Positions 36,420-44,878 of a DNA stretch of 64,000 bases are shown one piece after another. Source of the DNA: an uncultured Gemmata sp. (lineage in GTDB: Bacteria; Planctomycetota; Planctomycetia; Gemmatales; Gemmataceae); contig CALDUT010000002.1 in NCBI GenBank assembly GCA_937924775.1, forward strand, positions 247,381 to 311,380, written 5' to 3'. The translations under genes were made by a program, and so were the position numbers. The notes under the pieces were generated by a model. That model saw only the letters and a list, made by a program, of their open reading frames with translations, was not told where the DNA came from and ran no database searches. Position 1 is the first letter of the stretch, and every line of letters starts with the position of its first letter.

Positions 36420-36758
36420 CTATTGACTGACGGTGATCGCCACTCTGGTGATGTGATGGTTTGGGTGCAGTAAATTATCACCTGCGATATAACAATAAAT
36501 GATATAATTTCCGTCTGCTTGCGGCGTCGGGATGTTCGCAGTTCCTATCCATTTACCATTAACTATGGTAAATTGCACTTCCACATCGGTATTCGGAATA
36601 GGTTGCCCTGCTTCTGTATAGAGTCGCACTCGATGGGAATGAGTATGGGTATTTGTACGAATTTCTACAGCAAAATTGCTCGGATATGTTGCTCGAGTAA
36701 TAGTCTCACCTGAAGCAGGGTGGGTGATTTGAGGGTAGATTTTCATGAAATGAGACAT
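36420..36758 (-). CDS. Small beta-rich orphan protein with AT-rich composition
   Basis: This 112-residue protein starts at ATG 36758 with AAGGGA upstream. The sequence alternates hydrophobic and polar residues (SNFAVEIRTNTHTHSHRVRL, PNTDVEVQFTIVNGKW, GNYIIYCYIAGDNLLHP), suggesting an immunoglobulin-like beta-sandwich similar to Ca-x-beta or YtkA-type folds. There is no signal peptide. The DNA here is visibly richer in A and T, with codons such as ATA, AAT and TTA, unlike the flanking phosphohexomutase and kinase genes. Recent acquisition is possible. Function unknown. Confidence 0.65.
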   Translation of the reverse strand: MSHFMKIYPQITHPASGETITRATYPSNFAVEIRTNTHTHSHRVRLYTEAGQPIPNTDVEVQFTIVNGKWIGTANIPTPQADGNYIIYCYIAGDNLLHPNHHITRVAITVSQ

Positions 36759-36798
36759 TCGAATTCCCTTATGTTAATAATAGGTTGCAACTGAGAAC

Positions 36799-38781
36799 TT
36801 ATTTTTCGATGGGCTCGATAGTGCAGTTGCGGAAGATGGCTTCGGCATTATTGACAAATACACCGATACCGGGGCCAATGTAGGGTGGTTTAAACACGGA
36901 GAACCCCGGTTCCGCCCCAACCCCGGCGACAGCCACTTCTATGGATAGCACCCGGGGTTGGTTCGGATCGCGGTGGGCCAGCAGGGGTGGGACTGGAAGA
37001 CCCTCATAAGTGGCTTCTAACACCTCGGGCCGAATGACTGCCTCGACCGTGCGCCAGACGGGTTTTCGGTCATTGACGTTTGGCGCATCAAGGACTCGGC
37101 TATTTTGCGGCATGCAGAAATCGATGCCCGGCGGTGTGTGATGCCAGGAGTAAAGGCAGAAGCCGAAACGCTCGTGGATTTGGGCTTTCCCCTCTAGGTC
37201 TCGGATGTGTTCGGTGCTATGACCAAAAACCACCGCGCTGTACCACGGACGTTCGCCGCCCCACTCAGTTTTGCCTGCGACATAGACCCCGGCGGTCGAG
37301 AAGAGGTCCCGGGCTTCCGTGATGGCATATTCCGCCCGCAAGCGTATCGGCTGCGCTGTGGGCCTGTTCCACAGTTCAATGAGGGTTACACCGGCGCACG
37401 TCAGGGTGGCATAACCCTCACGAGATTCGGTCAGAGTACCGACACAGCCGGATAACGCGACACTCGCCACCTGAGGCATACCTTTTTCGCCGATGAGCGT
37501 AATTTTTTCGCCTTGCGCGAAACGCTCAGCGGGTGATTTCCCAGGTTGCGGCTCCGGGGCTGCCCATTGCCGCCACGCCGCCATCCCCCCTGCGATCACT
37601 CCGCCGACGATCACCAACGCATAAACCAACCCACGACGACGGAGCCACCGTTGGGTGGAAGTGACAGACCGAGATGTTTCGCGTGTGGTCAGCTGGGGAA
37701 ATTCTCGGGATGCGGCGTCATCGCCAGTGGTGGCCGGGTGTGTGATTGCAGGGGTGTAAATAGCCTGTGGTTGGTTTCCCGCAAGCCAGCGTTCGAGGTC
37801 ATCGGCCAATTCTGCCGCGGTCGCGTAGCGGTTCGCTGGCTCTTTTTGCAAGCATTTTTGCATGATGGCGGCCAAACCCGTCGGGACATGGCGTTCGGTA
37901 GGGATGGGTGGGAGCGGATCGTGGCGAATCTGCTGGAACAATTCCACGGTGTCATCGTGAACGAAGGGGCGACGACCCGTAAGCAATTCATACAAGATGA
38001 TCCCCAAAGCCCAAATGTCACACGCGGGGGTGTAGTTCGCTTTGCCGCCCCGGGTTTGTTCGGGCGACATATACTGCCGCGTTCCCAGAGGAACCAAAGT
38101 CAGCGAGAGATCGGAGTTATTGTCCATAGACCGGGCCAGGCCGAAATCCGCGACGAGAGGCTTGCCCTCGGGGGTCAGCAGGATGTTGGGCGGCTTGAGG
38201 TCGCGATGGACAATACCCTTCTCATGAACATGGTGAACGGCTCGGGCTACTTGGACAAGAATTCGCGCTGCGGCCAGCAGGTCGCTCCGCAAGGCATCTA
38301 TATGTTGGTGCAGGGTTTTGCCGGTGACAAGCTTCATCGTCAGATAGGGTAGCCCTTGCCAGATCCCGGCATCATAGATGGGGATGATATTCTCATGATC
38401 CAAAGCCGCCAGTGTGGTCACTTCGCGGACGAAGCGGGCGCGGAAGGTCGCGTCGCTGGCCCACGGGGCGCTGATCAGTTTCAAGGCAACATGGCGTTGC
38501 AGTTGGACTTGAAGCGCCTGATACACTGTGCCCATCCCGCCGCGGCCAATCACCTTGAGCAGTTCGTAGCCGGGAATTTGCGGCAGTTGCTGCACGGGAT
38601 CGAGATCGTTTTCGATTCCAGCATTCGCAACCCTAGCGGTTTGCTTGTCCGCATCGACGGGTGGAAGGAAAGTCTTTGTCGGAGCTTCTGCCACTGGATT
38701 ACCAGCCGTGGTGAGATGGACTGACTTAGAGTGGTGAGTTCCGGAATCCGTTGTCGAGGTGAGGCCGTTCGACGTGGACAT
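36799..38781 (-). CDS. Ser/Thr protein kinase with TM and extracytoplasmic jelly-roll-like domain
   Basis: This 660-residue kinase has a Pro/Thr-rich N-terminus and then a canonical kinase domain (about 70-340): GRGGMGTVYQ, VALKLI, catalytic HRDLKPPN, DFG intact in VADFGLARS, and GTRQYMSPEQTRGG. A linker leads to one TM (LVYALVIVGGVIAGGMAAW, near 385). The outer 250 residues are beta-rich (ELWNRPTAQPIRLRAEYAI, AGVYVAGKTEW, WHHTPPGIDF), suggesting a concanavalin/jelly-roll sensor that could bind a glycan. The orphan gene follows 40 bases downstream. A promoter must lie in the 195-base gap shared with mnmG. Confidence 0.92.
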   Translation of the reverse strand: MSTSNGLTSTTDSGTHHSKSVHLTTAGNPVAEAPTKTFLPPVDADKQTARVANAGIENDLDPVQQLPQIPGYELLKVIGRGGMGTVYQALQVQLQRHVALKLISAPWASDATFRARFVREVTTLAALDHENIIPIYDAGIWQGLPYLTMKLVTGKTLHQHIDALRSDLLAAARILVQVARAVHHVHEKGIVHRDLKPPNILLTPEGKPLVADFGLARSMDNNSDLSLTLVPLGTRQYMSPEQTRGGKANYTPACDIWALGIILYELLTGRRPFVHDDTVELFQQIRHDPLPPIPTERHVPTGLAAIMQKCLQKEPANRYATAAELADDLERWLAGNQPQAIYTPAITHPATTGDDAASREFPQLTTRETSRSVTSTQRWLRRRGLVYALVIVGGVIAGGMAAWRQWAAPEPQPGKSPAERFAQGEKITLIGEKGMPQVASVALSGCVGTLTESREGYATLTCAGVTLIELWNRPTAQPIRLRAEYAITEARDLFSTAGVYVAGKTEWGGERPWYSAVVFGHSTEHIRDLEGKAQIHERFGFCLYSWHHTPPGIDFCMPQNSRVLDAPNVNDRKPVWRTVEAVIRPEVLEATYEGLPVPPLLAHRDPNQPRVLSIEVAVAGVGAEPGFSVFKPPYIGPGIGVFVNNAEAIFRNCTIEPIEK

Positions 38782-38824
38782 GTAGGGGACTCAGTTGGAT
38801 TACGGATTTTGGCCTCATCATAAC

Positions 38825-38855
38825 CCACTCCCCAGCGTTGGGAAGTGGTTTTTTT
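38825..38855 (+). terminator. Intrinsic terminator facing mnmG
   Basis: CCACTCCCCA (38825-38834) and TGGGAAGTGG (38839-38848) form a 10-bp stem with one C-A mismatch and loop GCGT, followed by T7. It points along the plus strand, but no plus-strand gene lies upstream; the kinase there is on the minus strand. See findings. Confidence 0.7.
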
Positions 38856-38976
38856 GAAAAAATACTGACTGTAATATGAATAAGATAATGATTTGGGGCA
38901 ACCTGCGTTACCATGCTCGTGACTGCTAAAATAATAGGTAACAAAACAATCCAAGGAATTGGAGGGAGAAATCCGC

Positions 38977-40791
38977 GTGTTGGAGTATCGGTTTGACGTT
39001 GTTGTTGTGGGGGCTGGTCATGCCGGCACCGAAGCAGCTATGGCCACGGCCCGCTTGGGTCTCAAAACCTGCCTTTTGACGATGAACGCCGATGCCGTCG
39101 CCCAGATGAGCTGCAATCCGGCGATTGGTGGTGTGGCTAAAGGGCAGATTGTTCGCGAAATCGACGCGTTGGGTGGCGTGATGGGCAAATGTATCGACGC
39201 CAGCGGCATCCATTTCCGCATGCTCAATGAGTCGAAAGGCCCAGCGATGCACTCCCCGCGGGCACAAGCCGACAAGAAACTCTATCAGTTCACCATGAAA
39301 CGCTGGGTCGAAGAGCAAGACAACCTCACCCTGCGGCAAGAGCTAGTAGAAGGCTTAATTCTGGAAGAAACGTCCTCCGGGAAGCGAGTGCGGGGGGTCG
39401 TTGCCCGGGGCCCAACGCATTACTGGGCCGACGCCGTCATCCTGACCACCGGAACATTCCTGAAGGCCATCATGCATACCGGCGAAGCCAAAACAGTCGG
39501 CGGGCGGGCCGGTGATGCCTCCGCGGAGCAAATGAGTGAAACCTTGGCGGCCGCGGGCTTCGAATTGGCCCGGTTCAAAACCGGAACTCCCTGCCGCATC
39601 AACGGCCGTACCATCGACTTCAGCCGCTGTGCCGTTCAACCCAGCGACCCCAACCCGCGGCCTTTCAGCTTCAGTACCACGCGGATTACGCTCCCGCAGG
39701 TGGTTTGCCATACGACCCAAACCACCCCCGCGGTTCACGAGATTATCCGCGCTAATTTGCACCGAGCCCCGATGTACAGTGGGCAAATCTGTTCCCGTGG
39801 CCCGCGCTACTGCCCGAGCATTGAGGATAAGGTCGTCCGCTTTGCCGACAAAGAGTCTCACACCATCTTCTTGGAACCAGAAGGCCTCAACACGCGTGAG
39901 TATTATTGCAACGGCATCAGCACCAGTTTACCCAAGGACGTTCAAGCGGCGATTCTCAAGCACATTCCCGGCTTGGAGAACGCTGAAGTGATGCGGTGGG
40001 GTTACGCCGTCGAGTACGACTACGCTCCGCCCACGCAGCTACACCCCACCTTGGAAACGAAGTTGGTCGCGGGGTTGTACTTCGCCGGGCAAATCAACGG
40101 TACCACCGGTTACGAAGAAGCCGCAGCGCAAGGGCTGATGGCCGGGTTGAACGCCGCCCTAAAGCTGCAGGGGCAGCCGCCCGTGGTTCTGGATCGCAGC
40201 CAAGCTTATATCGGCGTGTTGATCGACGATCTGGTCACCAAAGGCGTGGATGAGCCGTACCGCATGTTCACCTCACGCGCCGAGTACCGCTTACTGCTGC
40301 GGCACGATAATGCCGATCGCCGCTTAACCCCCCTCGGGCGACGGATTGGCTCTGTCAGCGATGCCGACTGGCAACGTTTTGAGCAGAAAGAGCAAGGCAT
40401 CGCCGCACTCCAGGAAGAACTGCGAAAAGTGAAAAGCGATGGGGACTCGCTGGCCACATGGCTGCGGCGAACCGGGGTGGAATGGAGCCAGTTGTGCGAT
40501 CGCCACCCGCCGCTGCGAGCGTGGAACGATCGACCGGACGTTGTCGAACAAGTGGTTCTGGAAGCGAAGTACAGCGGCTACATCGAGCGGCAAGCGGCCG
40601 AAGTGGAGCGTTTCCAACGCCTGGAGAATCGCCGGATTCCGCCGACCTTCGACTATGCCGCAGTCCCTCAACTTCGCCCGGAAGCCCGCGAGAAGCTCCA
40701 TCGTGTTCGGCCCACCAGCATAGGTCAGGCGAGCCGCATCAGCGGCATCACTCCCGCAGATCTCGCAATGCTGTTGCTTTATTTGGAATAA
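38977..40791 (+). CDS. mnmG: tRNA uridine-5-carboxymethylaminomethyl modification enzyme MnmG (GidA)
   Basis: This 604-residue FAD enzyme, with MnmE, installs the carboxymethylaminomethyl group on U34 of certain tRNAs. Recognised motifs are the FAD loop [109 protein letters not shown] and [21 protein letters not shown] place the start at GTG 38977 because GGAGGG (38961-38966) is suitably upstream; a TTG at 38959 would precede it. mnmE is not in this window. It is followed by a 600-base gap without a convincing gene. Confidence 0.96.
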   Translation: MLEYRFDVVVVGAGHAGTEAAMATARLGLKTCLLTMNADAVAQMSCNPAIGGVAKGQIVREIDALGGVMGKCIDASGIHFRMLNESKGPAMHSPRAQADKKLYQFTMKRWVEEQDNLTLRQELVEGLILEETSSGKRVRGVVARGPTHYWADAVILTTGTFLKAIMHTGEAKTVGGRAGDASAEQMSETLAAAGFELARFKTGTPCRINGRTIDFSRCAVQPSDPNPRPFSFSTTRITLPQVVCHTTQTTPAVHEIIRANLHRAPMYSGQICSRGPRYCPSIEDKVVRFADKESHTIFLEPEGLNTREYYCNGISTSLPKDVQAAILKHIPGLENAEVMRWGYAVEYDYAPPTQLHPTLETKLVAGLYFAGQINGTTGYEEAAAQGLMAGLNAALKLQGQPPVVLDRSQAYIGVLIDDLVTKGVDEPYRMFTSRAEYRLLLRHDNADRRLTPLGRRIGSVSDADWQRFEQKEQGIAALQEELRKVKSDGDSLATWLRRTGVEWSQLCDRHPPLRAWNDRPDVVEQVVLEAKYSGYIERQAAEVERFQRLENRRIPPTFDYAAVPQLRPEAREKLHRVRPTSIGQASRISGITPADLAMLLLYLE

Positions 40792-41113
40792 GTAGCTATG
40801 GGCTGCTAGCCCGTTGGGGAGAAGCCGGGCAACCGGAATAACCCATGGCGGGGGTTGCACCGCAACGACCAGTAGGGTCGGGCCAGACTGTCTCTATTCC
40901 GCCAATTTCCCGCGGGAAGGGGAACTCTTGGTCTCGACCATGCCGGTTGGGAAAGTCGATGGAAGGTGCGCCAAGTGGGTAAGACGCCCCAACCTTGCGG
41001 AGTGGGCCTTCGGTGGCCCTGAAAATGGTGAAGGAGGCGAAATTGTCGGAATTGGGCCGGTTTTGCGGCTGTGGGAACCCGTTTCTCACTCCCCGCCTGG
41101 CAGGGGCCAACCA
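40792..41113. other. Gene-free stretch after mnmG
   Basis: No frame here looks protein-like on either strand; a 123-codon minus-strand frame has no domain or start signal. Small inverted repeats occur (GTTGC-ACC-GCAAC; CGACC...GGTCG; the palindrome TTCCCGCGGGAA), but none is followed by a T tract. Confidence 0.5.
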
Positions 41114-41141
41114 TTGATCCGACATTCTCCTAGGGTATGAT
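41114..41141 (+). promoter_or_regulatory. Candidate promoter of the HTH-receiver gene
   Basis: TTGATC (41114-41119), 16-base spacer, TATGAT (41136-41141). Expected transcription start is near 41148, which gives a leader of about 247 bases. Confidence 0.5.
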
Positions 41142-41147
41142 GAAGCG

Positions 41148-41394
41148 GAGTGGTTGAAACACTCCAAACCGCTTATTCATCCCCCGTTCACCAACTTGGA
41201 GTGGCTCAACCGGTCATACCCCCTCCGCCACTGCTATTCTGCGAATCCCTACGGCGTCGCAAATAGCAGCGACATTCGTTTGACTTGGGAAAGTCACGGA
41301 CAGGTTTCCGGTCCGGGGCACGTCAGGGCGGGTCCTGCGCGTGAGTTCGGACCTTCCACAAACAAGCCGGCTGAGCCGGCAGGTGGATGCGCGT
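41148..41394 (+). promoter_or_regulatory. Structured 5' leader of the HTH-receiver gene
   Basis: This leader holds a strong hairpin: CTGCTATT-C-TGCGA (41231-41244) pairs with TCGCA-AATAGCAG (41257-41269), 13 pairs with one bulged C and a 12-base loop. Further along, GCCGGC-TGA-GCCGGC (41366-41380) forms a 6-bp hairpin directly touching the AGGTGG ribosome-binding site (41381-41386) of the gene at 41395. It could control translation. It matches no riboswitch class I recognise. Confidence 0.45.
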
Positions 41395-41976
41395 ATGAAG
41401 ACGGTGTTCACAACTGGCGAAGCGGCGAAGATTTGCAAAGTCTCGCAACAGACAATCATCCGCTGCTTCGACAATGGCCAACTCAAAGGGTTCCGGGTAC
41501 CCGGCAGTAAGTTTCGCCGTATTCCCCGGGAGTCGCTGTACAAGTTCATGAAAGATAACGGCATTCCGACCGACGCTCTTGAGAGCGGCAAGCGAAAAAT
41601 TCTTCTGGTCGATGATGAACCCGACATCGTCACTCTGGTCAACGATGCCCTGCAAGCTGATGGTCGCTTCGAAGTGCGAATCGCCTCCAACGGCTTCGAC
41701 GCGGGAATGATGGTCAAAGATTACCATCCCGACCTCATCATTCTTGATGTCATGCTGCCGGACATCAACGGCAAGGAAGTTTGCCACCGGGTGCGGGCCG
41801 ATCCCAGTATGGAGGATGTTCGCATCATCTGCATCTCCGGCATGATTGAGGAAGACAAAATTCAAGAACTCAAATTGGCTGGGGCCGATGAGTTCATCCG
41901 CAAACCCTTTGATGTCGATCATCTCATCGAGCAAATTTGCGTCCAACTGGAGATGGAAACCGGCGTTTTAGCTTGA
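41395..41976 (+). CDS. Response regulator with N-terminal excisionase-type HTH
   Basis: This 193-residue protein starts at ATG 41395. Residues 1-55 form a MerR/excisionase-like winged HTH (FTTGEAAKICKVSQQTIIRC, then GFRVPGSKFRRIPRESL). Residues 68-190 form a receiver domain: acidic pair D73-D74, phospho-acceptor D118 in LIILDVMLPDING, Ser148 and Lys170 in FIRKPF. The DNA-binding part precedes the receiver, the reverse of OmpR and NarL regulators. The histidine kinase gene 160 bases downstream is the obvious partner. A long structured leader precedes it. It probably binds DNA when the partner kinase signals; the targets are unknown. Confidence 0.9.
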   Translation: MKTVFTTGEAAKICKVSQQTIIRCFDNGQLKGFRVPGSKFRRIPRESLYKFMKDNGIPTDALESGKRKILLVDDEPDIVTLVNDALQADGRFEVRIASNGFDAGMMVKDYHPDLIILDVMLPDINGKEVCHRVRADPSMEDVRIICISGMIEEDKIQELKLAGADEFIRKPFDVDHLIEQICVQLEMETGVLA

Positions 41977-42112
41977 TGAGACGCTGAAAAATCGGCCGAC
42001 GATTGCGGCAACGAACCACCGGGACTCCCAAGAGCTGTGAACCGGTCCTCGTTCGTTCCGCAATCGGCAGTTTCGGCTGTAAGAAGGGCTTTTTCTCTCC
42101 GAGGTAGGATTT

Positions 42113-42120
42113 CCCCCCCC
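42113..42120 (+). repeat. C8 homopolymer next to the histidine-kinase ribosome-binding site
   Basis: Eight consecutive C bases end three bases before the AAGGAG Shine-Dalgarno (42124-42129) of the gene starting at 42136. Confidence 0.9.
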
Positions 42121-42135
42121 ATAAAGGAGTGTGCC

Positions 42136-43806
42136 GTGTCAGGGATGGCGGTGGGCCGAGCGGCAGCCGCGTTGCCGTGGTTGTGCCCAAACACGGAGAG
42201 CCTGATCCGATTGGCGGAACAGCCGACCACGCTGACACAGACCTGGTTGGCCGACCCGGCGTTATTGGCTCTCCTGCTCCGTTTCGTACCGGCGGCCCCG
42301 TATCCGGCGAACGGACTTTTTTGCCCTGCGGCGCTGGTTTCGTCGTCGTTGGCCGATGCGGCCGCGGCTTTCTTGGCGGCGTCGTCAGGGGCTTGGCTTT
42401 CGCCACATACCGAGGTTTTTCTGCGTTATCGTCGCTTCGTCCAGCGTGCGATTCCGCTAGCGCAACGGCTGGCCACTCTGACGCGGCGGGCCGTTGTCGA
42501 TCAAGCTGGGGCGGTGGTGAGCTTGGCCCCCTTGGGGTGGCTTGCGGTAGCAGCGATCGACCCCGGTGCCGCCGCCGAACCCCTGCACGATCCTCAAGCG
42601 CCGGCTTCCCTCGAGATTCAACGGAATCTGTGGGGCTTGGATCAGAACGCTATTGCCCGGCGTCTGGCCGCTCGCTGGCGGCTTCCCGATTGGATCGCCA
42701 CCATCCTGGGCCATCTGAATCTGCCCCTCGATGCCGCGAAAGCGGTCGTGGCCAATTGCGGCTTATTCGCGGTCACGCAGCTGGCCCTCTGCGAAACCGA
42801 ACGCCGGGGCTTCTCACTGGGCCTCACGGAGGGAGCCCACCGGGAGTGGTTGTTGGAGAATTTGCACATCACCGAACAGCAACTGGAGGAGTGCTGGCAG
42901 GCGGTACAATCCCTTCCACCGGGGATACCGTCGAGTCACCAGGAATCCAATCCGTACAAGGTTCCGCTATTGCGGAATCTGTTGAGGATGGCCGCGGAAA
43001 GCCGTCGTCGCAACGGGGCTTCGCTCGTTGTCCGATTAGAAGATCGACTCGATCAGTTGCTTGAAGCCGTCGCCCAAGTCGGCCACGCAGTAGAGCAACG
43101 CATTCACGAAGCCAAGCTCGCGGCCCTGGCCGAACTGGCCGCCGGGGCGGGCCATGAAATCAACAATCCCTTGGCCATCATCAGTGGCCATGCGCAACGG
43201 CTTTTTCGCACCGAGCCTGACCCAGCTCGTGGCGAAGCGCTTCAGGCGATTATTCGCCAATCGGAACGCATCGCCGGCATTGTGCGCGATTTGATGCACT
43301 TCGCCCGGCCGCCGCGGCCGCAAGTTCGTCGTGTCGCGGTTGGGGATATCCTCACCGCGGTGCGGCAGGACTTGCAACGTTTTGCCGATGATCGCTCAGT
43401 TCAGCTCGAAGTGGGCTCGGTCGGCCCCCTGTTATGTGTTCGCTGCGATTTCACGCAAACGAAGCACGCACTGGCGGCGGTGATCCGGAACGCCATCGAG
43501 GCGGCCGGCGATGGAGGTTGGGTCCGGCTCAGTTGCCGCGAAACCGATGAAGATTTCGTTCATCTGATTGTCGAAGATAGTGGCCCGGGGCTTTCCGCGG
43601 CTGATCGCGAACATGCCTTCGACCCGTTTTATAGCGGTCGCTCCGCCGGCCGCGGACGCGGATTGGGCTTGCCAACGGCATGGCAACTGGTGCGGCAAAA
43701 TGGTGGCGACCTCAGTTACGACCCGACTCCCAACGGACCAACCCGGTTCGTCCTGACTTTGCCGCGATCCTTGACGCTCGATTTTACCGATCGCCAATCG
43801 GCGTAG
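42136..43806 (+). CDS. HDOD-domain histidine kinase
   Basis: This 556-residue sensor kinase starts at GTG 42136 with AAGGAG six bases upstream. The N-terminal 270 residues look like an HDOD domain (LPWLCPNTESLIRLAE, LGWLAVAAIDPG, NLWGLDQNAIARRLAARWRLPDWI). The kinase part has the H-box AAGAGHEINNPLAI with phospho-accepting H340, then N box VIRNAIEAA, G1 VEDSGPGLSA, F box FDPFYSGR and G2 GRGLGLPTAW. No TM is present, so it senses a cytoplasmic signal. HDOD domains usually occur in regulators of motility or cell cycle without kinase domains. It pairs with the HTH-receiver gene upstream. Confidence 0.9.
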   Translation: MSGMAVGRAAAALPWLCPNTESLIRLAEQPTTLTQTWLADPALLALLLRFVPAAPYPANGLFCPAALVSSSLADAAAAFLAASSGAWLSPHTEVFLRYRRFVQRAIPLAQRLATLTRRAVVDQAGAVVSLAPLGWLAVAAIDPGAAAEPLHDPQAPASLEIQRNLWGLDQNAIARRLAARWRLPDWIATILGHLNLPLDAAKAVVANCGLFAVTQLALCETERRGFSLGLTEGAHREWLLENLHITEQQLEECWQAVQSLPPGIPSSHQESNPYKVPLLRNLLRMAAESRRRNGASLVVRLEDRLDQLLEAVAQVGHAVEQRIHEAKLAALAELAAGAGHEINNPLAIISGHAQRLFRTEPDPARGEALQAIIRQSERIAGIVRDLMHFARPPRPQVRRVAVGDILTAVRQDLQRFADDRSVQLEVGSVGPLLCVRCDFTQTKHALAAVIRNAIEAAGDGGWVRLSCRETDEDFVHLIVEDSGPGLSAADREHAFDPFYSGRSAGRGRGLGLPTAWQLVRQNGGDLSYDPTPNGPTRFVLTLPRSLTLDFTDRQSA

Positions 43807-43930
43807 GGGGTCGATCGATCCACGGTTTCAGAATTCCCGATTCTCACATCTTGTACCTCCTCTTCCTCGGCATTTACGATGGAAGGGAAAACATCGCTTT
43901 TCCCGTAAAACTTCCACCAGTTACTTCACC

Positions 43931-44671
43931 ATGCTCAGGCAGTGGGCCAGAGATACTATCCATCAATTACTGGCGTGGGTTTATCCGAACGCCTGTTTGG
44001 TGTGTGAGGCACCCGAGCCACAGCCGAATTGTTTCCGGCACGGCCTGTGTCCCGGCTGCTATGAAGCCATCACCACGGATCGCCACAACAGTTGCCCGCG
44101 ATGCAGCCAAACTGTCGGTCCGCATACCGACTTAGAGAACGGGTGCCCCCATTGCCGCAGCGTATCTTTCGGGTTTGAACGAGTATTCCGCTTAGGCCCC
44201 TACGAAGGGCGACTGCGCGAAGCCATTCTGCGGATCAAATCCGCCTCCGGGGAAGGATTGGCCGACATGCTCGGTCGGGTATGGGCTGAATGCCGCGGAA
44301 GTTCCCTTCCGTCTGACGAAATCGACTGTGTTGTACCTGTGCCGTTGTATTGGTGGCGAAAATGGTCACGCGGATACAACCAAGCCGAGGCTTTTGCCCG
44401 GGAGTTGGCACGCCATTTGAAACTACCATGCCAGGCCGGGCTGTTGCGGCGGGTTCGATCCACGCCACAACACCTACAACCCTCCCGTTCGGCCCGGCGT
44501 GAGAATGTCCGCGGAGCATTTAGGGTTCGCCGGGGCGCAAAACTCACCGGCCTAACCCTTCTGCTCGTGGACGATGTGATGACCACCGGCAGCACACTGA
44601 GCGAAGCCGCACACACCCTGCGAAGGGCCGGTGCCCAGCGCGTGTATGTGGCGGTCTTGGCCCGGGACTGA
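43931..44671 (+). CDS. comF: ComF-family phosphoribosyltransferase-like protein
   Basis: This 246-residue protein has an N-terminal zinc-ribbon with paired cysteines (CLVCEAP, CPGC, CPRCSQ, CPHCRS) and a C-terminal PRTase fold: VVPVPLYWWRKWSRGYNQAE, RRVRSTPQHLQPSRSARREN and the PRPP loop LLLVDDVMTTGSTLSEAA. In naturally competent bacteria ComF takes part in DNA uptake and processing with PriA-related helicases; in others its role is unclear. The gene is complete, ATG 43931, with no other competence genes in the window. Confidence 0.92.
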   Translation: MLRQWARDTIHQLLAWVYPNACLVCEAPEPQPNCFRHGLCPGCYEAITTDRHNSCPRCSQTVGPHTDLENGCPHCRSVSFGFERVFRLGPYEGRLREAILRIKSASGEGLADMLGRVWAECRGSSLPSDEIDCVVPVPLYWWRKWSRGYNQAEAFARELARHLKLPCQAGLLRRVRSTPQHLQPSRSARRENVRGAFRVRRGAKLTGLTLLLVDDVMTTGSTLSEAAHTLRRAGAQRVYVAVLARD

Positions 44672-44841
44672 GGGTTGTTCCGGTTATGCCGATAAGACCC
44701 GCTTGGGTGGCTTACAGGAAGTTGACGGATTCTGCGGAAAACGGCTGTCATCGCAATGGAGAAGATCAACGAAAGCATGAGGTTGTGCCCTAAGTTCACC
44801 AGTTCTTGTGGGATACCAATGAGTAATCGACGGTATGAAGC

Positions 44842-44870
44842 GGGGGGGGCCGCAATGCCGTCGGGGGGGG
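44842..44870 (+). repeat. Two G8 homopolymers before the DUF1573 gene start
   Basis: Runs of eight G lie at 44842-44849 and 44863-44870. The second ends eight bases before ATG 44879 and overlaps the region where a ribosome-binding site would be. Confidence 0.9.
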
Positions 44871-44878
44871 AAACTGCT

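Noticed and set aside
40796..41167. A 123-codon minus-strand frame after mnmG
   Set aside because: No Shine-Dalgarno, no hydrophobic core or known motif, and it runs through the plus-strand promoter motif at 41114.
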